This document shows, in pieces, positions 11,721 through 24,640 of a stretch of DNA of 64,000 nucleotides. The translations under genes and the position numbers were made by a program. The DNA comes from Impatiens glandulifera (taxonomy: Eukaryota > Streptophyta > Magnoliopsida > Ericales > Balsaminaceae). The stretch's first letter is position 1. Each line of letters opens with the position of its first letter. The DNA lies in contig NC_061863.1 in NCBI RefSeq assembly GCF_907164915.1, forward strand, positions 41,699,382 to 41,763,381. The letters are read 5' to 3'. The notes under the pieces were generated by a model. It was not told the origin of the DNA, did no database searches, and saw only the letters and a list, made by a program, of their open reading frames with translations.

Positions 11721-13729
11721 ATGAAGGTCATATGTATATTGAGATTAAATAAGTTATTTATTAATTAAAACTTATTCTAATCATTCATTTAAAGAGACAC
11801 GACTATGGAAATTAGTCTCGGTGAGAATAATCTACTCAGATTTATTTTGAGCATACATAGTCGTTTCACGTCGATTATTGTTCAAAACATGGCAATGTAA
11901 GTGCTTCGATTAAGATATGAAATATATTTGTAGTTATATTTAATTTGATTATGTGCTAATTGATTATTAATATAAATCATGCATATTAGCTAATAATATG
12001 ATGGTTCATGTTATTCATAATAAGTATGATTATCTAGAAATTTATATATATATAAATTAAGATTTATTTTCTATCTATTTTTATTTTAATAGATAATTTT
12101 GAAATTTGTCACAAATCATGTGTTACAAAGATTTGTTATAGAATGTTAAAGGTCATCTAATTAATTAAGAAACGAATAATTGATGACATGAATATTTATT
12201 TATATAATTAGTTAGTTTTATATTTGATTAAAAATAAATGATCAATATTCTAATTAATTATCATATATTTTTTAAACGATATTTTTAATGATAAATGAAG
12301 TTGTATATATATTTGTTTAATAATATATATGACATATTATTTATCTGATTACGTTTCTATATTATTGACTATATATATTATAGTTGTTTTGTCATCGTGG
12401 TGACTAAAATAAAAGAAGCAATAATATATAATATCATATATATATAGATATATTAATTTTGGTTTAATATAAGATACTTGATATACATTGTCCAATTGCA
12501 TCATTAAGACTTACTTAATTTGATAATTTTGAAATCAAATAATTACAAGTAAAGTCTTCTTTGATTTGAGAATAATGTGGCAAACGTGCCGATATTACGG
12601 GATGCAAACGTGCAACCGGAAATAAATGTTTAAGCGACTTCGGTCAAAGGTGCTTGAAACATTATGATTTCTTTTGTAGAAATCATGTGATATGGTGAAT
12701 ATTTATTTGATTAAATATTCTAATTTCTTTTATAGAAATTAAGTGTTGAAATAAATATTTTAATTGATTAAATATTTTTAATTTCTTATGTAGAGATTAT
12801 GTGAAGAATGATTTATAAATGAATAAACATTCTAATCTCTTGTATAGAAATTATGATTTATTCAATTAAATATTTATAATATAGTTATCTTATTCAATGT
12901 ATGATAAGTATAACAAAAGAAATTTGTAAAAGAATTGTGTGACAATTTCTTGATTAGAAAATCATTGATTTAAATCATACAAATGTGTGGGATTTAAAGG
13001 ATACCAACACGAATGTGGGGGCAAATATTTTTATTGATTATAATACAAAAATAATTGTGTATATTATGATAAATGAAAAGATAATTCATTGTTAGAGAAA
13101 TATGTTCTCTATAAAAGATAAAGTTGCGCAACTTTACAAAAAGAAAGAAAATAACAAGAAAATGTCTTGTTTATATTTGCTGAGTTGGTGTTCAAATCGA
13201 TATTTTTAGTTTTGAGGATTTTGAAATCAAGAAACGTGTCATATTTTGACATTATTTTCATAAACTTTGAAGAACCAATGTCTTCAAAAGGATTTTATGA
13301 AATAAATGAAAATGAAAGTTTATAAAGTTTTGATATGACTTATAACAAATTTTATAATAATGATATGAAAATTTGATCATACTTTTATTAAAAAGTGGAT
13401 GTGACAATTATATATATCATGAAGACAATGAAAATTATTTCATTACGTGTCTTTTGTACGATATTTTTATCGTTGAAAATTACGATAAAAATGATTAAAT
13501 CCATAAAGGATATGAATTGCACTAAACGAAATATCATGTTGTTATCAAATGATATATTGATATTATTAAATGAAAGACTTTACGTCTTAAAGTGAATATG
13601 TTTACACTTAGAAGTGCAATCTACGTATGGAAATCTTCTAAGAAACTTATGATGGATAGATTAAACGTTATAATCTATATTTTTGACTTATGTCGAAAAA
13701 TAAAATATTTTTATGTAAAATATATAATT

Positions 13730-14510
13730 GTTTACACGAAGGCAGAATAGTTCAAAGACATTTTGTCTACTAGTTAGCCAAGTAAACAATATTTTCATAA
13801 AAAAATTAAATGATAAGCATGTACGGATGACTATGCTTCTTATTAGAAGATGTTCCAAGGTTAACTAAGAATGTACCAACATAAATTTCTAATTATTGTG
13901 ATAGTAATTAGAAATTGGACAAGCTTAGAGTTAGTGACAAGTCTAGACATACACGTCTTAGACATAATGTCATTAGACTATACTCTCTAATGGAGTTATC
14001 AAATTTGACTATGTAAGTCAGAGATAACATTGTGGATCCACTAATCAGATTATTGAATAGAGAAATAGTTTGAAGTCTTGTGAGACATTAGCCTACTATA
14101 AGTTGGTATGAAGGAAAACCCAACCTATGCAGACTGGAGATCCCAAGAACTATGTTCAATGGGACAACCTAATTGTACTGACTTGGAAAGTTATTGTTGA
14201 GGATTAATCCTATAATGAAACAATATATATTTTGACGAGGATAAGCATATCGCTTTTAATGATTCTTTGTGAACAAAGAGATCACCTATGTGAGGGAGAA
14301 GTGGGGCCGCTTTGAAGGAATTGCACGGCTCAATTCTAGACCCTCTCACAGAACCAGGCGCGTGTTCCATGGCCAAAACGGACACAACCATGAGAGCTTG
14401 ACATGTATCAGGGAGAATTCTATGTGAAAGTGTGTAATCGTTTACACAAAATGCAGAATAGTTCAAGGACATCGAGTCTACTAATCAGCTAGTAAAGTTA
14501 TATGCTTTCA
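13730..14510 (+). repeat. Internal direct repeat of the LTR element
   Basis: The segment at about 13728-13805 (GTTTACACGAAGGCAGAATA) recurs in diverged form at about 14434-14510 (GTTTACACAAAATGCAGAAT), both followed by AGTTCAA(A/G)GACAT. This points to an internal duplication in the element's 3' region. Confidence 0.6.
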
Positions 14511-14602
14511 CAAGGGAAGGTTCAAAGAGTTACACCTACCTATCCTATGTAGAATTCAACTGTTGAACCTTTCACCGGGTTAATCTTTCAATTTCCATTA
14601 AT

Positions 14603-14611
14603 GTGGGGGAT
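14603..14611 (+). other. Polypurine tract
   Basis: GTGGGGGAT immediately before the 3' LTR start TGTTGGAATT. Confidence 0.6.
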
Positions 14612-15409
14612 TGTTGGAATTAAGCTAATTCCATTAATGAATGGAAATAAGATTGTAAATAAATAAAATCAAATAAAATTCACACAAATTCAAACGTGAA
14701 TTAACGGTGAATTTAATCCAAATTATAATTAAATATTAATTGTTTAATTAATATTTAATGTCTAATTAGAAAATTAAAGCATAATGTTAGGATAAACATT
14801 TAGCTTTAATTGGCCTATTGGCTAACGTATGGACTTTTTAATTAGCTAGCATTAGCATTGAATGTCTAACATTGCATTTCTGCAAATCAACGTATAGCTG
14901 ATGTTAATTATTATGGATTAATTAACAAATGAATGAGCAATATTTATTGCTAATAAACGTTTGGATGGTTTTATTTACAGGTTTAATTCTCAGCAATATA
15001 TACCCATTCATTATTCATTTTACATATACTTCATCCTTCATCTTTCTCACTCTAGAATTCCAAAAGGCCTTCTTCTTGTCTTGTGAGTGTTTCTTCGAGT
15101 TCTTCGCTCGATATTTTCTGTTGAAACCCGGTGATAGTTCAGGTACTTTGTCAAGCTCGTTGTGTAGTGATTCCGGTGCTGAATCACTACTAGATTCGTT
15201 GTACCCTGGGAGACAGCCATCTGTGATAAGCTCTAGCACATGGGGAGACGGTGGAACTGTTTTAAGGGAAATGTGTCTAACACATGCCTCGAATCAACCA
15301 TCAAATACGGTGATATTGTTCTTCGTATATCTTAATTTATTTTTATTTATTTGTAACATCGTATGTATATATATTTTTCTGTTATTATTTCAAGACAAGA
15401 TTTCTAACA
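14612..15409 (+). repeat. 3' LTR
   Basis: 798 bp; matches the 5' LTR with one visible difference (G at 15243). Confidence 0.9.
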
Positions 15410-15437
15410 ACATATAAGATAGGTTACTGAAATAAAA
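15410..15437 (+). repeat. Right copy of 28-bp flanking direct repeat
   Basis: Identical to 9503-9530 and directly abuts the 3' LTR end. Confidence 0.85.
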
Positions 15438-16751
15438 GTCATGTATTTTACATTGTTCCTTAACTATCATTTTTGTGGCTTGACTTGTCTTGCCTCGTTT
15501 AATTTAATACGTATACCTCCTCACCGTTTGTGCTCGCCACCATCTTAAATCCCTTCTATAGTGAGAATTCAAAAACATTCAGTCTATTTCGATAGTGAGC
15601 CATAAATAACTCCTGGACTTACCCATGTCCAGTAAAATTAATAATAATACTAACATGTACTTATAAAATAACACAATCTTATGTTTTTTATTTAGAGATA
15701 TCAGCCCATTTTTGTTTCAACATATAGTTGTCATTCCTCATTGCAATTCCCTTCTCCCAAGCTTATTTTTTGTGTGTTAACTCAAAAGCTCGATCAAGGC
15801 ATTCTCGGGATGTTTCTGGGAAGAAATAACCCGACCACCTAGACTGTGTTCAGTATGACATAGTTATCGAACAGAAGAAGTATTGTTAGGGAAATATATT
15901 GAAAAATAAAGTCCTAGAATTTAGTATTATAACAAGATAATTACAATTATACCGGTACACTTATCATGATCCGCCTAATTGTTGTGCATAACATCTATTT
16001 AATTAGTTAGGGATGACAATATTGAATATCTTTTATCACCCCAATCCTCTAATTTTATAAGATTTCTCTATACCCTAAACCACAATCATCAAATTTTAGG
16101 CCCTACAAATGATTAGTATTAGCTGGAAAAAATTAATGTTATATTAAAATAATAGAATAATTAAAAAAAATCTACTTAATTATATGTACGAAGAGGTTTA
16201 GTCGTTTAATCAAAACAAAAATCAGTCTCCATTCAAATATATATATATATCAAATATAAAGAAAAAATAATTTATTTGTTTAATATTATATTTTAAGTTT
16301 TTAACCTATTTTAAAAATATTTTAATTTATATTATTATTATTATATAACAAAAAAGTGTTTATATTATTTTTTTAAAAAATTATTAAATAAAATATTAAA
16401 TAAAAAAGTTAATCAAAAATACATTACATAACTAAAAAATACATAATATTAAAGTGCTTAAAATATATTTAACTAACTAACCAAGTTAATTTATATAATT
16501 AGTTATACTCTATATTAAGAAGTAGAATAAAAAAGAATAAAATAAGTGTTATTTAAAATTATGTATCTAAAAATAAAATTGCGAATTTAAATTTAAATTT
16601 ATACTTATTTAATGTTTATTATCTCTATTTATTATTATGATTATTTATAATATTTATTATTATTATGATTATTTATAATCTTTATATTTGTTTAATTATA
16701 ATTATATTATTTTGGAAAATAAAATAAATAATAGAATAAAAAAATAAGAAA
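15438..16751. other. AT-rich sequence, no gene seen
   Basis: Contains the original right flank of the LTR element and long AT-rich runs; I see no coding frame. Confidence 0.4.
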
Positions 16752-17392
16752 AATGTCAATTTTATACAACAACTTATAAGAATGTGTCAAATTTAATTAT
16801 TAAGTATTAAAATTGTATTTGTATGTATTAATTAATTAAAAAGTGTCAAATATGTTTACAATAACAGAAATCTTATACAGATGTAAATTCCACTTATTTT
16901 ATTTTTTAAATTGATATTACTTTTAATTATTTTTCTATTTAAACCAAACTTATTTTTCTTTACAAATTTTTTCTCTCTCATTAACCTTCATAACTCTTCA
17001 TTTTTTATTCTAACTTTTATCTCTAAGTTCTTTCACATTTTACCTTTTTCCTTCTGGTTAATAATAAAATGACTCATATTAATTAATATAGATAGAGAAG
17101 TGAAGAGAGAAAAATTTAAAGAAAAATGGAAAATTATAAGAATAAAGAGAGAGAAAAAAATAAATAAGAATTTTTTTATGTTTGTTTGAATAAAAAAATA
17201 ATTAAAGTAATATCAATTTAAAAAAATAAAAAATAGGTAGATATTACATGTGGCAAAATTTTGACGCCATTTAATATTTATGTTATTTTAAACATATTTG
17301 ACAAGTTAATACATATAAATAGAATTTTGATACTTAATAGGTAAATTTGACACTTTCTTACACCTTAGTGTGTAAAAATTGAAATTCTTCCC
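16752..17392. mobile_element. Fold-back (long inverted repeat) element
   Basis: The left arm (about 16752-17000) and the reverse complement of the right arm (about 17130-17392) align over about 250 bp. Both contain GTGTCAAATTTA, a TTAAGTAT(T/C)AAAATT motif, GTCAAATATGTTTA, and TTTTTAAATTGATATTACTT. The centre is CT-rich/GA-rich. There is no ORF, so it is a non-autonomous DNA transposon of unassigned superfamily. Exact ends and target duplication are not resolved. Confidence 0.6.
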
Positions 17393-19287
17393 ATATAAAA
17401 AGAAAAGAGAGAAAAAGAAAAAAGCACTATGCTCGGTTACGGACTTGTCTTCTGTTTGGCCGATAGCATAGGAGTCTCGATCTTTAGTCTTATTCCTATT
17501 TAGTAGAGACTTTATTATTTTCCGTCGCGAGTCTCAACACATAATATAGTAAACATAACCAAGCAACACAGACAAACTAACTAATTTAAACTTAATAAAG
17601 AATCATAATGAACAATAGAATTTAATCTGAAATTGAACTATACTAACGACATATAATTGTATCCAATTATTTGAAATGCTGGAAATCAACAACTTAAACT
17701 AATTTATCTTGAAGGTTGCATTTTTTACAATTGAGACTGTCAAAGCCAACATTATTAGAATAAAGATGAATTAAAAATGTACAAATTTATCAAAAAAAAA
17801 AAATTGGGAATTGAAATGGAAAAATTTGACTGAAGGTTGGACTCCAATGAAAAATCCAAACCTTAAAAATCTCAATATTAATGGGATCAAAAGTGCTGCC
17901 ACTCTTCACCTTCTAGGTTGTGGCCTTAAGAGCCGTGCACGACCATTTCGGCCAGTTTGCCATCTTCGATAACATTTTTTGTTTTTAAATCACTACCAAA
18001 CAAATAAGATAACATTAACAATATATATATTTATTTTATTTAATCTACTTATTAAATTATTTATTTGTTTGTGCATTTTAGGTTTTATTACAAATTATTC
18101 AGAATTTAATTATTTTGGAATCCGATCGATTTTATACAAAATCGTTTTGTAAATCAATTATTTATTTTAATCTCATACTCAGAGCATATATAGAAATTTA
18201 AGAAAATAATTTTATTATCTCAAAATTATTTAAAAAATTATAAATTGGGTAGTAAAAAATGATTGTCTAAACGATATTAATCAATTTAGCACTCTTTAAA
18301 ATTAAATTTATCAATTTAATATTGATCAATCTTAAATATTATTTACTATAATTTAAAAAACATATTATTCTAATTTTATAAAATGTTCACCTTATTAACA
18401 TATATAATTAATAATAACTAAAATTATAAAATAATTTAAATTTACTTAATTTATTATTAAATTTAAAAATTAATATTTGTATAGAACTATAATTCAATTT
18501 ATTTAATAAAATAAAATAATCAAATAATATTAAGACGTCTTAACATAAATAATATAATATTTGACAGTTGGGTTAGTCAAGGTGTTCATGACAATTTTAG
18601 TGCAAGACTCATGTTTGAGTGGTGTCGATACTTCTAATGTGTTTGTGTTCGTGATATGCCCATTTTTGTGTCATTGTGACTCGTACTTATAGTGTGATTG
18701 TGTCATGTCTAGCTCATCAGTAATATATTATGTCATTTCATTAACCAAGTGAAATAATATTATGTCATGTAGTGTCATGTAAATACAATGTTGTCTCAAG
18801 TTCAATACATAACAAAATTTTATTATGTGCAGAATAAATTAAGTTTGTGTCATGCCAATGTTGTACCATGTTTGTGTAGGTGCCCAAGTTTATGTCGTGA
18901 CGACTCTTACTTATATGATGATTGTATAATCAGGGGAGAAGCTAGGATGAAAAATTACACGGGGCTGACTCCAACTTGCATATCAGATTTAACTTTTTAT
19001 ATTCTGCTTTTTTTCAATAAAACTTTTACGATTATTAGAAGATGGAGACTCGTCATGCCCTCTCAATGCACACGTTTGCAAAGTGAGACACCGAGTGCTT
19101 TCAATAGTTGTTGTAAGCCGTAATCTGTTATTTTGTTTTTCATCTGAAGACTATGCATTCAATACTTTGTCAATATGACAAGGATATTCATTATATTATA
19201 AAGATATTCAACTGTCCTATTATGTGGTAAAATATTACATCCTATATGCATAATAAAAGAGCATATATCCCCACCATTAACTCGCTT
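17393..19287. other. AT-rich sequence, no supported gene
   Basis: Includes two GC-richer patches (17430-17560 and 17880-17980) and a stretch rich in TGTCATG words (18600-18910). The 111-aa frame at 18788 has no recognisable similarity and looks like chance. Confidence 0.4.
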
Positions 19288-19662
19288 TCAATATTTGAAT
19301 CTATCTATTGTAAATGTAGGTTTTTGGGGTTGCTTATGTTCAAATAATAAACATGGGAAACAAAAAGCAGCATTTTTCAAAGGAGAGTATTCTAACCAAG
19401 TGAATTTCTTAAACCAATGACTTTGGAACCGTCGATTTTGATTTCCAAATTTGGTCGGCGGGTACTCATCCTTAATAGGTTGATATGACTCAATCTTGAT
19501 ATAAGCTCGTCTAATTTCATCCTTTTGATTAAAAGGATATTTGCATATCGGAATACGTAATGCTGGATCAAGTTTAAGAGAACTTACATCAACATCAATT
19601 CTAGGAGATTTGTTAGGTTCTTGAGCAGGGATATCAAATTCTTTATTTAAATACCGAATCAA
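19288..19662 (-). pseudogene. hAT-type transposase N-terminal fragment (TTF/zf-MYM1-like)
   Basis: A 124-aa frame resembles the N-terminal zinc-finger region of plant hAT-derived 'zinc finger MYM-type protein 1-like' transposases. Diagnostic pieces are DPALRIPICKYPFNQ, KDEIRRAYIK, a PP-x-KFGNQNRRF segment, W-x-KKFTWLEYS, and the metal-binding NAAFCFPCLLF. The family's usual order then continues with DUF4371 and hAT dimerisation domains, but the frame ends shortly after HKQPQKPTF and nothing downstream continues it. It is a truncated relic. Confidence 0.7.
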
Positions 19663-20107
19663 ACCAATGTAACTATTTTAACTTGTTTATTAATATTAAT
19701 TTATATTTTCTTATAAATTTTTGAAATAGTTTAAAATTAAGAAATATAAAACACTATTATTATTTTAATTTTTATATTTTACCCTTATAAATAATTTGTA
19801 TTATTAATTATATTGAAATAAGTAAAAAATAATGTATAATTATTATATAAATATAATTTTAAAATAAATAATATTATTATATGATTTATATTATTTTATA
19901 TATAATTTTTTATACTTTATTTATATAAATAAATTTTATTTATATATTAATTAAAATTTATGTATTAATTAATCTTGTGCTCATGTTATGGTTGTACATC
20001 CCAAATGAGATCATATTTTACCATGTTAGAACTGAGATTACCTTATAAATTGAATCTGTACACGACTTTCTCGTGTCAAATGTGCTCTCTTGAAGATAAA
20101 CATAAAA
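19663..20107. other. AT-rich spacer, no gene seen
   Basis: Nothing recognisable in this low-complexity sequence. Confidence 0.4.
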
Positions 20108-20219
20108 TATTAGTAAAAAAGGAGTTTTATCGATAGATTTTTCCGACAAATTTATATATCTATCGGCATAAGTACTGAAAGGAAGAAATATATCGATAAA
20201 AGTCCCATTTCTACTAGTG
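20108..20219 (-). mobile_element. Miniature CACTA element
   Basis: On the minus strand it begins CACTAGTAGAAATGGGACTT, the classic plant CACTA terminus. The other end (TATTAGTAAAAAAGGAGTTT on +) is a diverged inverted copy, and both continue into TTATCGATA. At 112 bp it has no room for a transposase. No clear 3-bp target duplication is seen. Confidence 0.6.
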
Positions 20220-20519
20220 AAGTTTGATATTTTATTTTACTCTCTCTCTTACATTACATTTTCTTTTCTTTATCATAATTATAGCCTACAAAGTAGTACA
20301 AAACAAACGGATTCACTACTACCCCGCTGGTCCTCGTCAATAGTTGACTATTAAATATTTTTTATGCCTAAAATCTTTAGGCTTTAGATTTCACTATATC
20401 ACATATATATTGAATAACATTATTGAGTTCATTTCAAATAATTATATAAATTGAAATTAGATGTGGAAGAAGATGGCTAATTGAATACCACAACTGAGGT
20501 TATACCCAACAATAGTTGG

Positions 20520-20925
20520 ATTGATTTGTTATGTATTTTGTCTTTAATTATATATAAATATAATGTTACAAATAAATAAAATAAATTAAAATGTACAAGT
20601 AAACGAAATCACCAAAATACGAGATTAATTTGAAGCATGTGTTTATCACATTTATCTTAAACTAGTTTTATTGTGTTCCCTTGTGTTGGAGTTTATGACA
20701 GATGACTGTCTCTTAAGGTACAATAAATCTAATAGTTATTCAGCAATAGAATCACTACGCAATAAACTTGACAAAGTACCTAAATCGATCATTGAGTTTC
20801 AATAGAAATACGACGAGTCAAGAACACTCAAGAAAAAAAAACTTTCCAATTCTAGAGAAATAATGAGAGGAAGGAATAATATATATGAGATATATTGAAG
20901 ATGATATGGTGTGTATTTGAGATGG
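20520..20925 (-). mobile_element. Old LTR fragment, inverted, related to the 9.5-15.4 kb element
   Basis: Its reverse complement aligns with the second half of the 798-bp LTR, including counterparts of GTAGTGATTCCGGTGCTGAA and AGACAGCCATCTGTGATA, and the TCTAGAATT..AAA segment. It is diverged, so much older. Confidence 0.6.
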
Positions 20926-20929
20926 TTCT

Positions 20930-21565
20930 CTAATTAAGTAGATAAAAAAGATTATAGGGTTACACGTACCTATCATATGTAGGATTCAACGTTGAATATT
21001 TCATTAAGTTAATTTTTCAATTTCTATTTATGTGGGGTTGTTAGAATTTTAAACTAATTTTTAAATTTCATTAATAAATGTAAATGAGATCTTGGGTAGA
21101 TAAAATCAAATGAAATATAAACGAAATTTATATCCGAATTAAAATGAAATTTGATTCAAATAATTAAATTATTATAATGAACTTGTTAATTGTTTAGTTA
21201 AATAGGTATGAGAATAAATTAACAAATTAAATGTAATCAATATGTTATTAATTGTAATTGTGACCCTCATGAGTTTATTATTATCCATTTATTATCATTT
21301 TGAAAATCATGTGATATTTTATTTTCTTAATGAATAAGAAATATAAGTGCAATGGAGGTAATCAAGGTGAGTCGTGGATCAAGAATTTATGGTTAATTTT
21401 ATTTTTATGATAGTTTATTATTTCAATAATATAAATAGTCATTTTATTCAATATATCAATAACCATACTTCTCCTTCATCTATATCATTATTTCTAGAAT
21501 TCGAAAAGTCTATTTTTTTTTTTTTTAGTATTCTTTGAGTTATTGACTTGACATTTTATAATACA
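20930..21565 (+). mobile_element. Old 3' end and LTR piece of the same family
   Basis: TACACGTACCTATCATATGTAG and TTTATGTGGGGTTG correspond to the 3' interior and purine tract of the young element. The LTR-like part starts at 21039 (TGTTAGAATTTTAAAC) and runs to a TCTAGAATTCGAAAAG segment near 21495. Together with 20520-20925 it makes a head-to-head arrangement. Confidence 0.55.
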
Positions 21566-23385
21566 ATATAAATAAATATATACATAAAATTATAAATAAA
21601 TTCAACCATTACAAATGGTATAGTGATAAAAATGATAACTTTTCAAACTTGAAACTAAAGTATTTGGGTGCGAATTTGATGAATTCGGGGAAAGTGGTTC
21701 GAATTGAGTGTAATATTAATAATGTACCTCAATATTATTATTTTAAATATTTTTCTTAATTTAATTTTTTAATTCTTATATTTGTTTCCACTAAAATATT
21801 TTTAATAAATAATTTTTTTTATTAATTATTTTATAATATATATTAAAATTTAAAATTATTTTCACAACTCTATAACTAATTTTCAAATAATATATTAAAA
21901 TAAATATTGTATACATCTTCTGTATATTTATTACTTATATAATTAATTTTTTTATTCATTCTATCTCTTATATATTATTCATTAATAATGACTAAATATA
22001 TAAAATATAAAATATTTTCGGTATAACTATTATATCGTATTTTTTCCACCCCTAGACTACGTTGTTTACTTTTCTTTTCCAATATACTTTTATCTTTAAT
22101 TACTGTTTACTTAAAATATAACCAATTTTAACATTATTATTTATTGATATTGATAGTAAAAAAAGAATATTTATAAAAGTTAACAACAAATTGAAAGGGT
22201 AAAATATTATAAATTATTATTGATATTCTTATTCTTATAATCTTGTTAACTTTGAAAAAACTTATAAAAAGGTATATACATAATATCCTTTAAAATTTTA
22301 AAGTTTTTTAAGAAATAAAAAAATTATTTATTTTAATATTTATAAATTGACTAATATAGACCCCAACATTTTACTGCCTAAATTTTAACATTTTTCTTGA
22401 TTTTGAAATTAAAAAATATGAATTTACTCAATTTGGTTTGGTTTTAAGAATTAGATTTTGATTAATGAATTATATTGAACTAATATACATTATTAATTGT
22501 AGAAAAACAATGAAAATACACAAGAATTAGAATAATATACTCAAATCAAATTTCAATAAAATTTAAGTGTCAAATGTTTGCAAGAATTTATCATTAATAT
22601 ATCGTTACAATGTCAAATTTCAAATAACGTAGGTGTTGTAAAAAGGTGTTGTACAAGGGTGTTGTATATATCATTACTCATATATAAAATACTGCATCCA
22701 TTACTAAAGACTTAATTGAGCCAACCCCAACCTCTAGAAGACCTCAAACCAAAAATACTCAAATTTCTCAAACTTTTAGCCCCAACAATAACAACTTTTA
22801 ATCCTCACTATTTTGTTCCTCAACTCTCAATATATAGTCCCTAAGACACTAGAAGACAAATGAAACACGACTAAACAAAATCGGTTAAGTTTTGAAGGAG
22901 AATTTTGTTTTTTTCCTATGTGTTTTTCAAAAGGAATGAAATTTGTTAAATCTTTGGGAGAATTTATAATTTTCTAATCAATGAATTCTTAATATGATGG
23001 CCTAGTCGAAAATTTATAAAGTTTTGAAAATATGAACAAGAAGCTAAATTCACGATCAAAGATATGACATGACTTTTTCATTGATTTTTTTTAATTTCAA
23101 AACAAATATAAATGTTTATTTATGACCATTTACAAGTCCTGTTTATATATTTATTTAATTATTATAACTCGATTTATGTGTTTTTTTAAAACATGTCCGA
23201 TTAGTTAATTTGGAACGTTCAATTAGTTAATTTGGAACGTCCAATTGATACGAGCCCAAATTAATTTTAGATTTAATCCCGTTTAATTAGCCAATTAAAA
23301 TGTAAATTTAAAAATAAATATTTGAACTTTCGGGATATAAAAAAATAGTGTCTACCACACCTAAAATCGAACTCAAATCTCAATT
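21566..23385. other. AT-rich sequence, no gene seen
   Basis: A short direct repeat (AATTAGTTAATTTGGAACGT, twice near 23200-23245) and GTGTTGTA repeats near 22632-22672 are the only structures seen. Confidence 0.4.
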
Positions 23386-23905
23386 GTGAAATGGATGTGA
23401 AAATTTTAACAATTAAAAGATTTGTGTTAAATACATATTTTGTAAATAAGTTTTAACACACATTCATATATTGACACGTAAGTTATTCATACTCATTTCA
23501 ACTCAAATTAAAATATATTAACCTTTCATACTCATTTAAACTCAAGTAAAAATCTTTATTCTAAGCCCAATTTGGTGGTCATTAACCATTAAAAATTATA
23601 AATAAAACATGCATGTCTCAACTAACGTTGAATTTCAATTTTTAAAATAGACCTATTAAATTTATTTGTAAATAAAATATCAAGATTTTATAAAAATAAT
23701 TTAATATATTTCACGAATAATATGATGTCAAAATTTCTTTTTAAGTTTATAATTTTTTTTTAAGTGTCAAATTCACATTGAAAAAAAAATATAACAATTC
23801 AAAATAAACTCATTTATTTTATCTCTTGTAAAGTTCTCAATGTCTTAATTTATTTCAGTGGTTAGAAAGAAAGACCACCAAGCTAGAGAACGATTGTAAT
23901 TGAAA

Positions 23906-24244
23906 TTAACATTTGCGCACACAGACGCATCGAAAACGTAGACCATGACATTTGGCACGCTCAAACCCTTTACTCTTACAAATACGTTTACACTGCGAGT
24001 TAAATATGCAATGTTTTGCGATTAGGTACTTGCATTTCTTTCCTTCTGCTACCATCACTCCATTTTCTCCATCTTAACACAAAAATAAATCAAGAAGATT
24101 AAGAACCAAGCACCTTTTTTAAAATGATTAAAGTTTTTTATTAATCCATTTTATGTAAATGAAATACAAACAATACTTACGGGGAACCAAGAGGAAGATG
24201 AGAAAAATTAGTAATCCAAGAGTCTTCATGGTTTTTGTATCCAT
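23906..24244 (-). CDS. Defensin-like secreted cysteine-rich peptide, two exons
   Basis: Exon 1 is 24244-24181 and exon 2 is 24072-23906, with a GT-AG intron (GTAAGT donor); 76 residues in total. Residues 1-21 (MDTKTMK, then a hydrophobic run LGLLIFLIFLLVP) form a signal peptide, and the intron follows it as is usual for plant defensins. The mature part has eight cysteines at 35, 43, 49, 53, 63, 70, 72 and 76, i.e. C-x7-C-x5-C-x3-C-x9-C-x6-C-x-C-x3-C, the CS-alpha-beta defensin pattern with a short first loop. From the family, it is expected to be secreted and antimicrobial or signalling; this is inferred. No inactivating change is seen. The exons are too short for routine ORF listing. The first ATG was chosen; a second lies at residue 6. 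Confidence 0.85.
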
Positions 24245-24354
24245 ACTTGGGAGGGAATATAAACTAAACAAAAAAATAGCAAGAATAATGGATTAATAAG
24301 ACAATGAATATTGATGTTGAAGTTAACTCATCTCTTTAGCATCAACATTTGTCT

Positions 24355-24640
24355 TTAGATTATAAATATATGTTTTGTTTAAATATATATCTCTATTTGG
24401 AATAAAATTGAGAGTTAAAATAAAATATTATTAAACTTATTGATAAATACATATACAATTAAAATATATTATATATTATTAAATTTGTTTTTTTAAAATT
24501 CAAATGTAATCCCGAATATTTGTATTTTGTTGAGGGAATGTCAAGTGATTGGGAATGTCAAGTGATTCCCTGACCAAAATAATCTTTTATTAATTCCCTT
24601 ATAAACTTTGACGGATTATAAAATTTATAAATTAAACTAA
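24355..24640. repeat. Upstream block A1 of the defensin-like gene
   Basis: About 280 bp upstream of the gene, related to 27940-28215 and 28325-28590, and to three blocks upstream of the second gene (46870-47130, 47235-47440, 47560-47835). Shared words include ATATATTTTATTTAAATATAT, GGAATAAAATTGTGAGTTA, GAATATTTGTATTTTGTTG and TTATTAATCC(T/C). Confidence 0.65.

Larger units (their letters stand above)
9532..15409 (+). mobile_element. Young non-autonomous LTR retrotransposon (copia-like termini)
   Basis: A 5.9-kb element with two 798-bp LTRs (9532-10329 and 14612-15409) at an exact 5080-base offset. They start TGTTGGAATTAAGC and end TTTCTAACA. By eye they differ only at 10163 (A) versus 15243 (G), so insertion is recent. 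A purine-rich ATGTGGGGGAT tract precedes the 3' LTR, as in many plant copia elements. The 4.3-kb interior has no gag or pol frame; it holds a tRNA-like segment, minisatellites and AT-rich sequence, so it must be mobilised in trans (LARD-like). I found no canonical tRNA-Met primer site after the 5' LTR. The 104- and 162-aa ORFs in the LTRs are not genes. Confidence 0.85.

Noticed and set aside
21640..21715. tRNA-like segment (GGTATAGTGATAAA ... GGGTGCGAATTTGAT)
   Set aside because: Both boxes have several mismatches and no stem is visible; too weak to call.
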